Below are positions 47,125 through 57,127 of a stretch of DNA of 64,000 bases, piece by piece (position 1 is the first letter of the stretch; every line of letters begins with the position of its first letter). The notes beneath the pieces were generated by a model. It did not search any database, was not told where the DNA came from, and saw nothing but the letters and a program-made list of their open reading frames with translations. Origin of the DNA: Sulfurimonadaceae bacterium (lineage in GTDB: Bacteria; Campylobacterota; Campylobacteria; Campylobacterales; Sulfurimonadaceae); assembly GCA_016744905.1 (NCBI GenBank), contig JADGDM010000003.1, positions 48,475 to 112,474 of the forward strand, given 5' to 3'. The translations under genes and the position numbers were made by a program.

Positions 47125-48506
47125 TTTGATTCCTCTATAAACCATACTTTAAATTTTTTGCCCTTGATTTTTCCATTGTTCAAGGTTTTATGTGCCTTAT
47201 TAATCAGTGCACTTTTGATTGCGATGTAAGAAAAGCGTGCTTTCACGCTGATCTTTCCAATATCATCTATACTCAAGTCACCCTCACCGCTCAGTGCGCC
47301 AACGATATCTCCAGGACGTAGTTTGTCTTTTTTACCACCACGGACTTTTAAGGTTCTAAAAATTGCTTTTTTATTATAAGCAGCACTATATCTTAAACCT
47401 TTAATACTAAGTAGTTCATAACTCTCACCACTGTCTTCTTCAATCCCTTTTAAGCTTTTTAGCTCAGAGTGTGCCACCAAAGAGATGGCGTGACCGCTCT
47501 GCCCTGCTCTTGCGGTTCGCCCTATTCTGTGGGTGTGGTTTTTAGCTTCATGTGCCATTTCATAGTTAAATACCGCATCAAGTTCTTCAACATCGATTCC
47601 ACGCGCTGCAACTTCTGTACAAACTAAAAGATTAATAGAGCCATTCATAAACTGCAATAAAATCTCATCACGTTGTTCTTGTGTATAGTCCGCATGAAAA
47701 GCGTGCGCGCTAAAGCCTTCATTATTAAGGTTATCACTAACACGATCACACATTACTTTGGTGTTACAAAAGATAATGGCGTCACGTAGGTTTTCACTGC
47801 TCAAAATTGCCTTAAAAGTTTCAAACTTATCTTTCTCTTCACAGGCATAAAAACGTTGCTTGATTTTAGGCTTTTCTTCTTCACTCACATAGATCTTTTT
47901 AGGACGGTTCATAAACTTGTTTGCCATCTTTTCTAAACCATCGCCCAATGTTGCAGAGAAAAGAAGATTTTGACGTGCATGAGGAAGGAACTTCATCACA
48001 TTACGCATCTCCTCTTCAAAACCCATATCCAACATACGGTCACACTCATCAAGCACAAAGGTATTGATCTCATTAAGCGTTAGTGTCCCTTTTGTGATGT
48101 GATCAACAATACGCCCAGGCGTACCTACCGCGATATGGGCACCTTTTTCTAGCGCATCTGCTTGTTCACGTAGAGGTTTACCACCGATAAGGGTAGTCAC
48201 TTTTACATTATCTTTGTAGCGCGCTAGCACTCGGATATCTTGTGCAATCTGTTCCACTAAGTCACGCGTTGGCGCTAAAATAAGGGCTTGAAGTGCAAAT
48301 TCACTCTCATTAAGATTGTTTAAAACACCCAAGGCAAAGGCCAATGTTTTACCACTACCGGTGTTGGCTAAAACTATACAATCATTACCGCTAAGCACAT
48401 CTTTTAAAGAACGTTCCTGTACCGTTGTCATAGACTTAAATTTAAGATCTTCAAGATTTTTTAAGAGCTCAGGATTACTAATTACTTGTTTAAAAGGAGT
48501 GGACAT
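47121..48506 (-). CDS. dbpA: ATP-dependent RNA helicase DbpA
   Basis: This 461-residue DEAD-box helicase has a Q motif start, Walker A ANTGSGKTLAF (about residue 49), the box as DECD (VLDECDRMLDMGFEEE), SAT in LLFSATLG and motif VI HRIGRTARAG. The last 75 residues form the DbpA-type RNA-binding domain (KLRPGDIVGALSGEGDLSID), which recognises hairpin 92 of 23S rRNA. It acts in large-subunit assembly. Confidence 0.92.
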   Translation of the reverse strand: MSTPFKQVISNPELLKNLEDLKFKSMTTVQERSLKDVLSGNDCIVLANTGSGKTLAFALGVLNNLNESEFALQALILAPTRDLVEQIAQDIRVLARYKDNVKVTTLIGGKPLREQADALEKGAHIAVGTPGRIVDHITKGTLTLNEINTFVLDECDRMLDMGFEEEMRNVMKFLPHARQNLLFSATLGDGLEKMANKFMNRPKKIYVSEEEKPKIKQRFYACEEKDKFETFKAILSSENLRDAIIFCNTKVMCDRVSDNLNNEGFSAHAFHADYTQEQRDEILLQFMNGSINLLVCTEVAARGIDVEELDAVFNYEMAHEAKNHTHRIGRTARAGQSGHAISLVAHSELKSLKGIEEDSGESYELLSIKGLRYSAAYNKKAIFRTLKVRGGKKDKLRPGDIVGALSGEGDLSIDDIGKISVKARFSYIAIKSALINKAHKTLNNGKIKGKKFKVWFIEESK

Positions 48507-48527
48507 ATTTTATCTTTATATTAAATT

Positions 48528-49169
48528 TTAAATTACGTAGAGAAGAACACTAAAAAAGTGTAAAAGACTTCCAGCTAAAACGAAGAGATGCCAGACAGCA
48601 TGATAATAGGGTTTTTTGTCATTGATGTAAAAATAGACTCCACCCGTATAAGACACACCCCCCGCAACTAGAAGATAGATACCCACAGGTGCTAAATTTG
48701 CACTCAATGCACCCATATCAATCACTATCATCCAACCCATCACAACATAAGCGATGAGGGAAAGCGTTTCAAAACGTTTAGGAAAGGCAAACTTAAGATA
48801 AATACCTATACTGGCAATACTCCACTGCAGAGAAAAAATAATCCAACCAAGAGAGGATTCAAGAGTAATAAGCGTATACGGGGTATAGGTTCCTGCGATT
48901 AAAAAATAGATGGCGGCATGATCAAACTTTTGAAAGAGTGCCTTAATCTTTTGATGTGTAATCGCATGATACAGCGTTGATGCCCCATACATAATTATTA
49001 AGGTTGTGGCATAGATGGCACTACTAACAATAACAATTAATGAACCATTTATTGCACTGTAGCTCATTAAAAGTGCCATTCCTATAAGTGTGAGAAAAAG
49101 ACCTGCTCCATGAGTTATCGCATGCCAAATCTCTTCAGCCAGAGAAAAATTGTTTACTTGTGTATTAAT
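48528..49169 (-). CDS. Hemolysin III / PAQR-family membrane protein, probable ATT start
   Basis: The protein has about seven membrane helices and the PAQR/YqfA motifs: EEIWHAITHGAG near the start, STLYHA, DHAAIYFLIAGTYTP and YHAVWHLFVLAGSLLHFF. The first ATG (49079) would remove the EExxHAxTHG motif. The same frame is open upstream to a stop and contains no ATG, GTG or TTG, but ATT 49169-49167 lies six bases after GAGGAA and gives 213 residues, the family length. I therefore propose ATT initiation; a sequencing error or CTG start is the alternative. Biological role of the family in bacteria is poorly defined. Confidence 0.78.
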   Translation of the reverse strand: MNTQVNNFSLAEEIWHAITHGAGLFLTLIGMALLMSYSAINGSLIVIVSSAIYATTLIIMYGASTLYHAITHQKIKALFQKFDHAAIYFLIAGTYTPYTLITLESSLGWIIFSLQWSIASIGIYLKFAFPKRFETLSLIAYVVMGWMIVIDMGALSANLAPVGIYLLVAGGVSYTGGVYFYINDKKPYYHAVWHLFVLAGSLLHFFSVLLYVI

Positions 49170-49268
49170 GATAAATTCCTCTACTTTTTTTTAGTTATAT
49201 CATTATACTTAAAGTATATTACTTGTAAGCTATTTTAATTAATTCACCCATACCAAACAGGATAAAAA

Positions 49269-51641
49269 ATGGATTTTATTTTAAAGCTATTCAAAGCATT
49301 TAACTCAGCGCAATCACCGTGGCAGATGTCACTCGCACTCTCTTTAGGAATGGCGATGGGCTTAACTCCCTATAGTGGTGTACAAACAATACTACTCATC
49401 TTTATTGCACTTATTTTCAATATCCACTTTGGTCTATTTTTAGTCTCTTCTGCTTTTTTTGCAGGAATTGCCTACTTTGCTGACCCATACTTCGAGGCCC
49501 TGGGTTTTTTAGTTCTAAATATGGAGTCTTTACAAAATCTATTTACAACTGCGTACAACTCTTCACTACTACGACTAACTTACTTTAATAACACCATGGT
49601 AATGGGTTCTACTCTCATCGCTTTTGCTTCTATTATTCCTATGTTTTTGATATTGAATAAGGTCGTATATCTCTACCGTGACAAAATTGCTGCTAAACTA
49701 CAAAAGTTTGGATTTTTCAGTACATTAGGTGTTGAAGTTGTTGCTAAAAAAGACAAACTCTTTCGTTTATGGGGTGTTATAGTTTTTGTACTATTTGGCG
49801 CACTGGGCACTGCTTTTGTAGTACTTTTTTTAGATGACCTGGCAAAAACTGCCTTTGAAAGAAACCTCTCTTCTACACTCAATAAACATGTCACACTCAG
49901 TAAACTCACAGTCTCTTTTAAAGAGGGAAGTATCAATCTTGACAATCTAAATATTTCTGATGAGAAAGAGATTATTGTTCAGACTGAAAATATCAATTTT
50001 GATATTGATTTTAACCAACTCCTTTTTCAACGTTATCATATTGAAAACATTGCAGTAACAGGAATGACTTTTAATAAAACCATAGAAAAAAATACAAAAA
50101 ATGCTGTCCAAGCAGATGAAAGTTCTTCTAATAACAATGCGAAGACAGAAACTGAAGGTAGTGATTTTGAATTACCATCACTTTCACTTGAAGAACCACA
50201 AGTACTTATTGACAGAGTTGGCTTGAGTTCTCTTAAGGACTATGAGCGCGCTGAACTTGAGATCAAAGAGATTAATGAAAAGTACACTAAAAATATTAAT
50301 ACTTCTTTTTCACAAACAGATATTGATTCCATCAACAGTGATATCAAAGGTCTTCAAACAAAAATAAAAGTGAGCAGTATTAAAGATGCTCTCTCTCTTA
50401 AGAAAGATATTAATAGCCTTCAAACAACGTTAAAGCAAAAAAGTACCGTCCTTAAAAAAATGCAGTCTGACTTTAATAAAGACAGAGCAACCATCCAAAA
50501 GCACTATGCTACACTTAAAAATGGTGCAAGCAGTGATTATAAAAATTTAAAATCCCAATACAGTCTTGATAGTAGTGGTGGAGTTAATATCATCGGTGTA
50601 CTTTTTGGAGATAAAATCAAATCTTATATGGGAGGCTCACTAGAGTATTATGAGATGATTAAACCTTATCTTGGCTCAGATAATGAAGATGAAAATGAAA
50701 CTATCGTAGCGCGCTCCGAAGGACGATGGATTGTTTATAAAGAGACAATTCCTAGCTTATCACTTTGGATAAAACAAGTGAAAGCCTCAGGTGAGATCAA
50801 AGATCAAAACTTTAAATTTTTAATAGAAGATATCAGTTCAGATCAAAAAATTTTAAATAAAGCAATGACATTTAGTTTCAAAAGTGATGGAGTCAAACTT
50901 AAAAAACTATCCATTATTGGTGAAGATAATCATCTTGAAGAAAAGAGTCAAACAGATGCTGTCTATACTTTACTTAAGGGTAAAGTAAAACAATTGGACT
51001 TAAGTTTTCTTAGCTTAGAACGCGCAACGTATACTTTAGAAGGTTCAATAAATATTCAAGAATATAACAAACTGACTTCAAAAACCACCGTCAAATTCAA
51101 CAATACACAACTCCAACTTAAGTCTGAAAAAGGTGATTTAATGAAGAGTCTAAGTCAAATTATCACAAAAATAGACACCTTTGATTTAAAAATAAAAGTG
51201 GATGGATCGGTCTTAAAACCAAACTTTTCCGTACGTTCTGATTTGGATAAAAAACTCTCGTCTGCTTTTTCTGATGTATTTAAAGTAGAGTTAGAAAAAT
51301 ACAAAAAAGAGCTGAAAATACTGCTAAATAAAGAGGCAAGCAAACAATTAAAAGCGCTCGGTGTGGAAGAAAAAAGCATGAATGATATTGATGATCTAAT
51401 TAATGCTCAAACTTCAAGCAATGAAGTCCTACAGACCCGTGTAGACAAACTGGATCAAGAGTTAAAGGATAAGGCCAATGCTGAAATAGACAAACAAAAA
51501 AAGCGTGCTGAAGCGGAGATAGACAAGCAAAAACGTGCAGCAGAGAAAAAAGCAAAAAAAGAAGCCGACAAAGAGAAGAAAAAGGCAGAAAAAAAAGCTA
51601 AAAATGAAGCAAATAAAGCCCTTAAATCATTAGGTTTCTAA
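49269..51641 (+). CDS. Fusion of a DUF2062-like membrane module and an AsmA-like domain protein (TIGR03546-TIGR03545 type)
   Basis: Residues 1-150 of this 790-residue protein are a membrane module (SPWQMSLALSLGMAMGLTPY) like the short TIGR03546 family. A helix at about 165-190 follows, then a long AsmA-like region (NKHVTLSKLTVSFKEG; NINFDIDFNQLLFQRYHIEN) like TIGR03545, with a coiled-coil stretch at about 310-420. In many bacteria these are two adjacent genes; here they are one frame. The last 60 residues are lysine/alanine/glutamate-rich coiled coil. An envelope or lipid-transport role is inferred from the AsmA-like fold. Confidence 0.75.
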   Translation: MDFILKLFKAFNSAQSPWQMSLALSLGMAMGLTPYSGVQTILLIFIALIFNIHFGLFLVSSAFFAGIAYFADPYFEALGFLVLNMESLQNLFTTAYNSSLLRLTYFNNTMVMGSTLIAFASIIPMFLILNKVVYLYRDKIAAKLQKFGFFSTLGVEVVAKKDKLFRLWGVIVFVLFGALGTAFVVLFLDDLAKTAFERNLSSTLNKHVTLSKLTVSFKEGSINLDNLNISDEKEIIVQTENINFDIDFNQLLFQRYHIENIAVTGMTFNKTIEKNTKNAVQADESSSNNNAKTETEGSDFELPSLSLEEPQVLIDRVGLSSLKDYERAELEIKEINEKYTKNINTSFSQTDIDSINSDIKGLQTKIKVSSIKDALSLKKDINSLQTTLKQKSTVLKKMQSDFNKDRATIQKHYATLKNGASSDYKNLKSQYSLDSSGGVNIIGVLFGDKIKSYMGGSLEYYEMIKPYLGSDNEDENETIVARSEGRWIVYKETIPSLSLWIKQVKASGEIKDQNFKFLIEDISSDQKILNKAMTFSFKSDGVKLKKLSIIGEDNHLEEKSQTDAVYTLLKGKVKQLDLSFLSLERATYTLEGSINIQEYNKLTSKTTVKFNNTQLQLKSEKGDLMKSLSQIITKIDTFDLKIKVDGSVLKPNFSVRSDLDKKLSSAFSDVFKVELEKYKKELKILLNKEASKQLKALGVEEKSMNDIDDLINAQTSSNEVLQTRVDKLDQELKDKANAEIDKQKKRAEAEIDKQKRAAEKKAKKEADKEKKKAEKKAKNEANKALKSLGF

Positions 51642-51649
51642 ACCTAATG
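51628..51649 (+). terminator. Inverted repeat across the stop codon of the AsmA-like gene
   Basis: Perfect ten-base arms CATTAGGTTT/AAACCTAATG with a two-base centre span the stop codon. A terminator is plausible since nap has its own promoter downstream, but the run of T expected after the stem is missing. Confidence 0.4.
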
Positions 51650-51764
51650 GAAACCTCATAAATAATATTAAAAAACCCCTCGAAAATTCTATTGTTAGTT
51701 AATATTATTTTCTGCGTAGATAATACACAATTTTAAAGTAAACTTAACATTTTTATTTATAATT

Positions 51765-51828
51765 TTGACATAAGTCAATAAAGCAAAGCAATAAGCAGAT
51801 AGAATGCATATGTTAACGGACACATATG
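51765..51828 (+). promoter_or_regulatory. nap operon promoter with FNR/CRP-family box and leader hairpin
   Basis: TTGAC-ATAA-GTCAA at 51765-51778 is a perfect dyad of the FNR/DNR/NNR type (TTGAT/C-N4-A/GTCAA). A -10 box TAGAAT at 51800-51805 predicts a start near 51812, placing the dyad centre near -41, the class II activator position. A second inverted repeat CATATGT/ACATATG at 51807-51828 overlaps the predicted start. A Crp/Fnr-family regulator sensing oxygen or nitrogen oxides is the likely activator. Confidence 0.65.
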
Positions 51829-51891
51829 TTTTTGAAAGTGCAATCCTCAAAGTTGCCTTTCTATATAGATAATTAAAAAACAGGAGAAAAT

Positions 51892-54741
51892 ATGTCACTA
51901 GATAGAAGAGATTTTCTTAAAAGTTCAGCAGCAGCGTCAGCAGCAGCAGCAATGGGTATGGTAGTACCTGCTGATGTTCAAGCAAGCGCGGCTAAGGCTG
52001 AAAGTGATTGGAGATGGGACAAGGCAGCTTGTCGTTTCTGTGGTACTGGTTGTGGAATTATGATGGCAACTAAGGGTGAAGGCGCAGATCGTAAGATTGT
52101 TGCGGTTAAAGGTGACCCTGCAGCACCGGTAAATCGTGGTCTTAACTGTATTAAAGGTTACTTTAATGCGAAGATTATGTACGGTGCAGATAGACTTACT
52201 CAACCACTACTTCGCGTAGGCGCTGATGGTAAGTTTGATAAACATGGTAAATTTGCACCTATTTCTTGGGAAAGAGCTTTTGATGAAATGGAAGTTCATG
52301 CAAAGAAAGCACTTAAGCAAAGTGGACCTGAAGGTTTAGCAGTATTTGCCTCTGGACAATATACAGTTATGGAAGGATACGCTGCTCAGAAAATGATGAA
52401 AGCGGGATTCCGTTCAAATGCTATTGATCCAAATGCACGTCACTGTATGGCATCTGCGGTTGTTGGTTTCTATCAAACATTTGGTATTGATGAGCCATCA
52501 GGTTGTTATGATGATATCGAGCTTACTGATACAGTTGTATCTTGGGGTTCAAATATGGCAGAGATGCACCCGATTCTATGGTCTCGTGTAACAGATAGAA
52601 AACTATCCGATCCAGACCGTGTAAAAGTTATCTCTATTCAAACTTATACACACAGAACTTCGGATTTAGCAGATTCTGAAATCATTTTCTCGCCAAATAC
52701 TGACCTTGCATTATGGAACTATATTGCACGTGAAATTGTTTATAACAACCCTGAGTCAATTGACTGGGATTTTGTTAAAAAACATATCATCTTTGCAGCA
52801 GGTCCAGTAAATATTGGTTACGGAATGAGACGTAAGGGTGAAAACTCAATTACTCCAGTGAATCCAGATGGAAGTGCAGGTAAATACACTGCTAAAGAGA
52901 TGGAAATCATCAATAAAGAGATGAGTACAATTGTTTCTGAAAAAGAGGGTCCAGCCTTAGAACCATATGGTTATAAAGCAGGTGATACTATGACGCATAC
53001 TGCGGGTACATTAGGTCACTGGGAAATTTCATTTGAAGAGTATAAAAAATCTTTAGCGCCTTATACGCTAGATTATACTGCTCAAATTGTTAAGGGCGAT
53101 CCAGATGAGGACATCAACGAATTCAAAAAGAAACTTCAAGAGTTAGCAGATCTTTACGTAGAAAAAGACAGAAAAGTAGTATCTTTCTGGACAATGGGTA
53201 TGAATCAACATACACGTGGTACTTGGGATAATACTCTTGCTTACAATGTTCACTTTCTACTTAATAAACAAGCTAAACCAGGTTCAGGTGCGTTCTCATT
53301 AACAGGACAACCTTCAGCTTGTGGTACAGCGCGTGAAGTAGGAACATTTACACACCGTTTACCAGCAGATATGATGGTTAAAAATCCTAAACATCGTGCA
53401 ATCGCAGAAAACAAATGGAAAATTCCAGCAGGAACTCTAAATGGCGTTGGTAAACAACACATTATGAAAATTCACCGTGACATCGAAGATGGCTTGGTTA
53501 AATTTGCATGGGTAAATGTTTGTAATCCTTACCAAGATTCAGCAAGTGCAACACACTGGATTAAAGCAGCGCGTGAGATGGATAACTTCATCGTTACTTC
53601 TGATGGGTACCCAGGTATCTCAGCAAAAGTATCAGACCTTATCTTACCATCAGCAATGATGTATGAGAAATGGGGAGCTTATGGTAATGCGGAACGTCGT
53701 ACTCAACACTGGCGTCAACAAGTTTTACCAGTTGGTGACTCAATGTCAGATACATGGCAGTGGGCAGAGTTTGCAAAACGTTTTACAGTCGCTGATTTAT
53801 GGGGAGAGCAAGCACCATCAGGTCCACGTAAAAAACCTCTAGCAGATGTGCGTAAAGCAGCTGAAGATATGGGTTATACTCAAGACACTACAATGTTTGA
53901 TATTTTATTTGCAAATGAAGACGCAAAATCATACAAACTTGATCAAAATGATCCTATCCAAAAAGGTTACGATAACTCAGAAGGTTATGGTGATGAACGT
54001 AATGTTGTTGGTAGTGATGGTAAAGTATTTAAAGGTTATGGTTTCCATATTCATAAATACCTATTTGAAGAGTACGCAGCATTTGGACGTGGGCACGGGC
54101 ATGACCTTGCAGCGTTTGATGTTTATCACAAAGTACGTGGTCTTAAATGGCCTGTTGTTGATGGTAAAGAGACTCAATGGAGATTTAATGCTAAGTATGA
54201 TCCTTATGCAGCTAAAGCAACCAAAGAGAGTGGAAATCCATTTGCATTCTACGGAACATTGGCTAAAGCACTTCAATCAGGTAGCTTAAGCGGAAAAGAT
54301 AAAGACACAGCGAAAAAATCTTTGGCAAATAAAGCCAAAATCTTTGCACGTCCATACATGGATCCTCCAGAAATGCCAGATGCTGAATACCCAATGTGGT
54401 TATCAACTGGACGTGTTCTAGAACACTGGCATTCAGGAACAATGACTATGCGTGTACCTGAGTTATATCGTGCGGTTCCAGAAGCTCTATGTTATATGCA
54501 TCCACAAGACGCTAAAGACAAAGGCATCAAACAAGGTGGACTAGCATGGGTTGAATCTCGTCGTGGTAAAGTTAAAGCACGTGTTGAGACTCGTGGACGT
54601 AACAGACCTGCTCGTGGCTTGGTATTTGTACCATGGTTTGATGAAAAAGTTTTCATCAATAAAGTATGTTTAGATGCAACGTGTCCAATGTCAAAACAGA
54701 CGGATTACAAGAAAGCGGCTGTTAAAGTCTATAAAGCATAA
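51892..54741 (+). CDS. napA: Periplasmic nitrate reductase catalytic subunit NapA
   Basis: This 949-residue protein has a Tat signal ([18 protein letters not shown]), the 4Fe-4S site [11 protein letters not shown] ... NCIKGYF (about residues 47-87) and the molybdenum-ligand cysteine in [13 protein letters not shown] (about 183). The bis-MGD binding regions follow. It reduces nitrate to nitrite in the periplasm. The length matches the long Campylobacterota NapA (E. coli is 828). The site AGGAG is well placed before ATG. Operon order A-G-H-B-F-L-(PAS)-D lacks napC, so NapGH is the expected quinol route. Confidence 0.97.
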   Translation: MSLDRRDFLKSSAAASAAAAMGMVVPADVQASAAKAESDWRWDKAACRFCGTGCGIMMATKGEGADRKIVAVKGDPAAPVNRGLNCIKGYFNAKIMYGADRLTQPLLRVGADGKFDKHGKFAPISWERAFDEMEVHAKKALKQSGPEGLAVFASGQYTVMEGYAAQKMMKAGFRSNAIDPNARHCMASAVVGFYQTFGIDEPSGCYDDIELTDTVVSWGSNMAEMHPILWSRVTDRKLSDPDRVKVISIQTYTHRTSDLADSEIIFSPNTDLALWNYIAREIVYNNPESIDWDFVKKHIIFAAGPVNIGYGMRRKGENSITPVNPDGSAGKYTAKEMEIINKEMSTIVSEKEGPALEPYGYKAGDTMTHTAGTLGHWEISFEEYKKSLAPYTLDYTAQIVKGDPDEDINEFKKKLQELADLYVEKDRKVVSFWTMGMNQHTRGTWDNTLAYNVHFLLNKQAKPGSGAFSLTGQPSACGTAREVGTFTHRLPADMMVKNPKHRAIAENKWKIPAGTLNGVGKQHIMKIHRDIEDGLVKFAWVNVCNPYQDSASATHWIKAAREMDNFIVTSDGYPGISAKVSDLILPSAMMYEKWGAYGNAERRTQHWRQQVLPVGDSMSDTWQWAEFAKRFTVADLWGEQAPSGPRKKPLADVRKAAEDMGYTQDTTMFDILFANEDAKSYKLDQNDPIQKGYDNSEGYGDERNVVGSDGKVFKGYGFHIHKYLFEEYAAFGRGHGHDLAAFDVYHKVRGLKWPVVDGKETQWRFNAKYDPYAAKATKESGNPFAFYGTLAKALQSGSLSGKDKDTAKKSLANKAKIFARPYMDPPEMPDAEYPMWLSTGRVLEHWHSGTMTMRVPELYRAVPEALCYMHPQDAKDKGIKQGGLAWVESRRGKVKARVETRGRNRPARGLVFVPWFDEKVFINKVCLDATCPMSKQTDYKKAAVKVYKA

Positions 54742-54769
54742 TTTTTAAGATAAAAGGAAAAGATTCGTT

Positions 54770-55585
54770 TTGAGCGAACACAGACCTATGGAAAAGAAGA
54801 AAAGAGAACCAATCAGCGACAGACGAAAGTTTATTCTAAACATGGCCAGAGGTGCAGGACTTGCAACTATGGGTGGGTTTATGTGGAGTGCTTATGTAGA
54901 TGAAGTTACGGCTTCGACACTATTACTTCGCCCACCGGGTGCCATTAATGAAGAGGACTTTTTAAAAACGTGTATCAAGTGTGGACTGTGTGTTGAAGCC
55001 TGTCCATATGATACATTGTTGCTGGCTAAGCCAGGTGATAACAAGCCTTTAGGTACGCCTTATTTCATACCTAGAGATATACCTTGTTATATGTGTCCAG
55101 ATATTCCTTGTGTACCTGTATGTCCTACAGATGCACTGGATGAAAATCTAGTCACAACTAATGGTGCGTTAGATATTAATAGTGCAGATATGGGACTTGC
55201 TGTCGTAGACGACAACAGCTGTATTGCCTTTTGGGGCATCCAATGTGATGCCTGTTATCGCGCTTGTCCTCTTTTGGGTGAAGCCATTACTATTGAATAC
55301 GAAAAAAATGAACGAACAGGTAAACATGCGTTTATGAAACCAATAGTCCATACAGATGTCTGTACGGGTTGTGGTCTTTGTGAATTGGCCTGTGTAACTG
55401 AAAAGCCAGCTATCTTTGTACTTCCTCGTGAAGTTGCAGAAGGTAAAGCGGGTAATCACTATATTAAAGGGTGGGATAAAGATGATGAAAAGCGTTTAGA
55501 AAATGCCGAAGCCATCAAAACCACCACAAAACTTAGTGAGCGTTCTGCAATGGACTCTTTAAATGATATGGGAGACTTGTACTAA
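54770..55585 (+). CDS. napG: Quinol dehydrogenase ferredoxin subunit NapG
   Basis: This 271-residue protein has a twin-arginine signal (SDRRKFILNMARGAG) and four ferredoxin-type clusters: CIKCGLCVEACPYD, CYMCPDIPCVPVCP, CDACYRACP and CTGCGLCELACV. With NapH it moves electrons from menaquinol to NapB/NapA. The frame starts at TTG 54770 with AGGAAAA some 10 bases upstream; ATG 54791 is an alternative that keeps the Tat motif. It overlaps napH by one base. Confidence 0.93.
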   Translation: MSEHRPMEKKKREPISDRRKFILNMARGAGLATMGGFMWSAYVDEVTASTLLLRPPGAINEEDFLKTCIKCGLCVEACPYDTLLLAKPGDNKPLGTPYFIPRDIPCYMCPDIPCVPVCPTDALDENLVTTNGALDINSADMGLAVVDDNSCIAFWGIQCDACYRACPLLGEAITIEYEKNERTGKHAFMKPIVHTDVCTGCGLCELACVTEKPAIFVLPREVAEGKAGNHYIKGWDKDDEKRLENAEAIKTTTKLSERSAMDSLNDMGDLY

Positions 55586-56430
55586 TGAGAAATCTTTGGA
55601 ACAGTTATCGTTATATGATTGCGAGAAGAGTGACACAAATCGGTCTGTTGGTACTTTACTTTGGTGCCAACGCATGGGGATGGACTATTTTAATGGGAAA
55701 CCTCAGTTCGTCTAAGATATTTGGTGTGATTCCAATGAGTGATCCATACGCTGCCTTGCAAATGCTCGTCGCAGGTGCAGTGATGGCAACGGATTTACTT
55801 ATCGGGGTTGCAGTTGCAACAGTTTTTTATCTACTTATCGGCGGTCGTGCCTTTTGTAGTTGGGTCTGCCCTATAAATTTAATTACTGACGCGGCAGCAC
55901 TTTTAAGAAGAGTGCTACAACTTGATCGTGTTCAAGATAGAACCAAAGTATCGCGTAATATGCGGTATTGGATTTTAGCACTGAGTCTGATTATCTCCGC
56001 TATCATGGGGATAACAGCCTTTGAGTTTATCTCTCCGATATCGATGGTACACAGGGGTATTGTATTTGGTTTAGGATTTGGTTGGGCAGCAATGCTTATA
56101 ATCTTTCTTTTTGACCTGTTTGTCTTAAAAAATGGATGGTGTGGACATGTCTGTCCACTGGGTGGATTTTATTCACTTCTGGGTAAGTTTAGTCTTATCC
56201 GCGTTCAACATACTGAAGAGAACTGTACATTATGTATGAAATGTAAAACTGTTTGTCCAGAGCATCAAGTTTTACACATGATTGGTAAAAAATCATTACC
56301 AGTACTTTCAGGAGAGTGCACAAACTGTGCACGCTGTATTGAGGTATGTGATGATGATGCTCTGAATTTTTCAATTCGAAAATTAGCAGATAATAATAAA
56401 TCAGGAGAAAACGATGAAAATACTAAGTAA
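55585..56430 (+). CDS. napH: Quinol dehydrogenase membrane subunit NapH
   Basis: This 281-residue protein has four membrane helices, two CxxxCP motifs (CSWVCPIN and CGHVCPLG) and two 4Fe-4S clusters at the C-terminus (CTLCMKCKTVCPEH, CTNCARCIEVCDDD). It is the integral partner of NapG in menaquinol oxidation. Its 3' end overlaps napB by 17 bases. Confidence 0.94.
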   Translation: MRNLWNSYRYMIARRVTQIGLLVLYFGANAWGWTILMGNLSSSKIFGVIPMSDPYAALQMLVAGAVMATDLLIGVAVATVFYLLIGGRAFCSWVCPINLITDAAALLRRVLQLDRVQDRTKVSRNMRYWILALSLIISAIMGITAFEFISPISMVHRGIVFGLGFGWAAMLIIFLFDLFVLKNGWCGHVCPLGGFYSLLGKFSLIRVQHTEENCTLCMKCKTVCPEHQVLHMIGKKSLPVLSGECTNCARCIEVCDDDALNFSIRKLADNNKSGENDENTK

Positions 56431-57124
56431 GTTAACAATGAGCCTTGCGCTAACATCACTACTTTTTGTTGGTTGTGGCGGAGGCGCTGATAAAGCGACA
56501 GCTCCAGCTGAGAAAACTCAACTAAAAGCAGAAATCACTGAAGAGTCTTTAGGATTAAGAAAGACTGATATTTATAGTGAAAATACTACATCAGCATCTA
56601 AGACTGAATATGTAACTGCTGATGCAGGAACAAGTGTAAAATTTGAAAGAGCGTTTCAAGATGCTCCTCCAATGATTCCTCATGATGTATCTGACTTCTT
56701 GCCAATTACAGCAAGTAATAATGCATGTACAGGTTGTCATATGCCAGAGATTGCTCCAGCAATGGGTGCAACGCCAATTCCTAAGTCTCACTTCTTTGAT
56801 ATGAGACCTAAACATAATTATGATGGAAAACAATTCACGAAGTCAATTGACAACATGAAAAATGAAACAGATGTTAAAAACTTAACACATATGTCTTCAG
56901 CACGTTTCAACTGTTCTCAATGTCATGCTCCACAGTCTCAAGGTAACTTAGCTGTTGAAAATACATTCGAAGCACATTATACTCGCGAAGGTGGTAAGTT
57001 TAAATCTTCATGGGATGAAGTTGTTTACGAAAGTTTAGATACAAATGGTGAACATTCTAATCCAACAGCAGAGGATATTGATCTTTCAGATTCAGCTGCT
57101 GGTCACATGGACGGTGGTCACTAA
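56414..57124 (+). CDS. napB: Diheme cytochrome c subunit NapB, with lipobox-like signal
   Basis: This 236-residue protein has two heme motifs, CTGCHMPEI (about residue 106) and CSQCHAPQS (about 168), with the NapB features MIPHDVSDFLPI before the first and PKSHFFDMRP between. It passes electrons to NapA. The N-terminus is hydrophobic and ends in LLFVGCGGG, so unlike the usual cleaved soluble form it may be lipid-anchored. Start ATG has AGGAG upstream although it lies inside napH. It is longer than E. coli NapB (149). Confidence 0.92.
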   Translation: MKILSKLTMSLALTSLLFVGCGGGADKATAPAEKTQLKAEITEESLGLRKTDIYSENTTSASKTEYVTADAGTSVKFERAFQDAPPMIPHDVSDFLPITASNNACTGCHMPEIAPAMGATPIPKSHFFDMRPKHNYDGKQFTKSIDNMKNETDVKNLTHMSSARFNCSQCHAPQSQGNLAVENTFEAHYTREGGKFKSSWDEVVYESLDTNGEHSNPTAEDIDLSDSAAGHMDGGH

Positions 57125-57127
57125 ATA

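Noticed and set aside
51440..51641. Lysine/alanine/glutamate-rich end of the AsmA-like gene as a possible frameshift artefact
   Set aside because: The frame is continuous with the preceding domain, keeps heptad-like spacing and ends in a normal stop; charged coiled-coil tails are common.
51642..51891. tRNA or small RNA gene in the largest gene-free stretch
   Set aside because: No cloverleaf, CCA end or terminator-like stem plus T-run was found; the stretch is explained by the nap promoter and leader.
53846..54289. Open frame of 147 codons in another phase inside napA
   Set aside because: napA is strongly supported here; the alternative translation is low in complexity with no start site or homology features.
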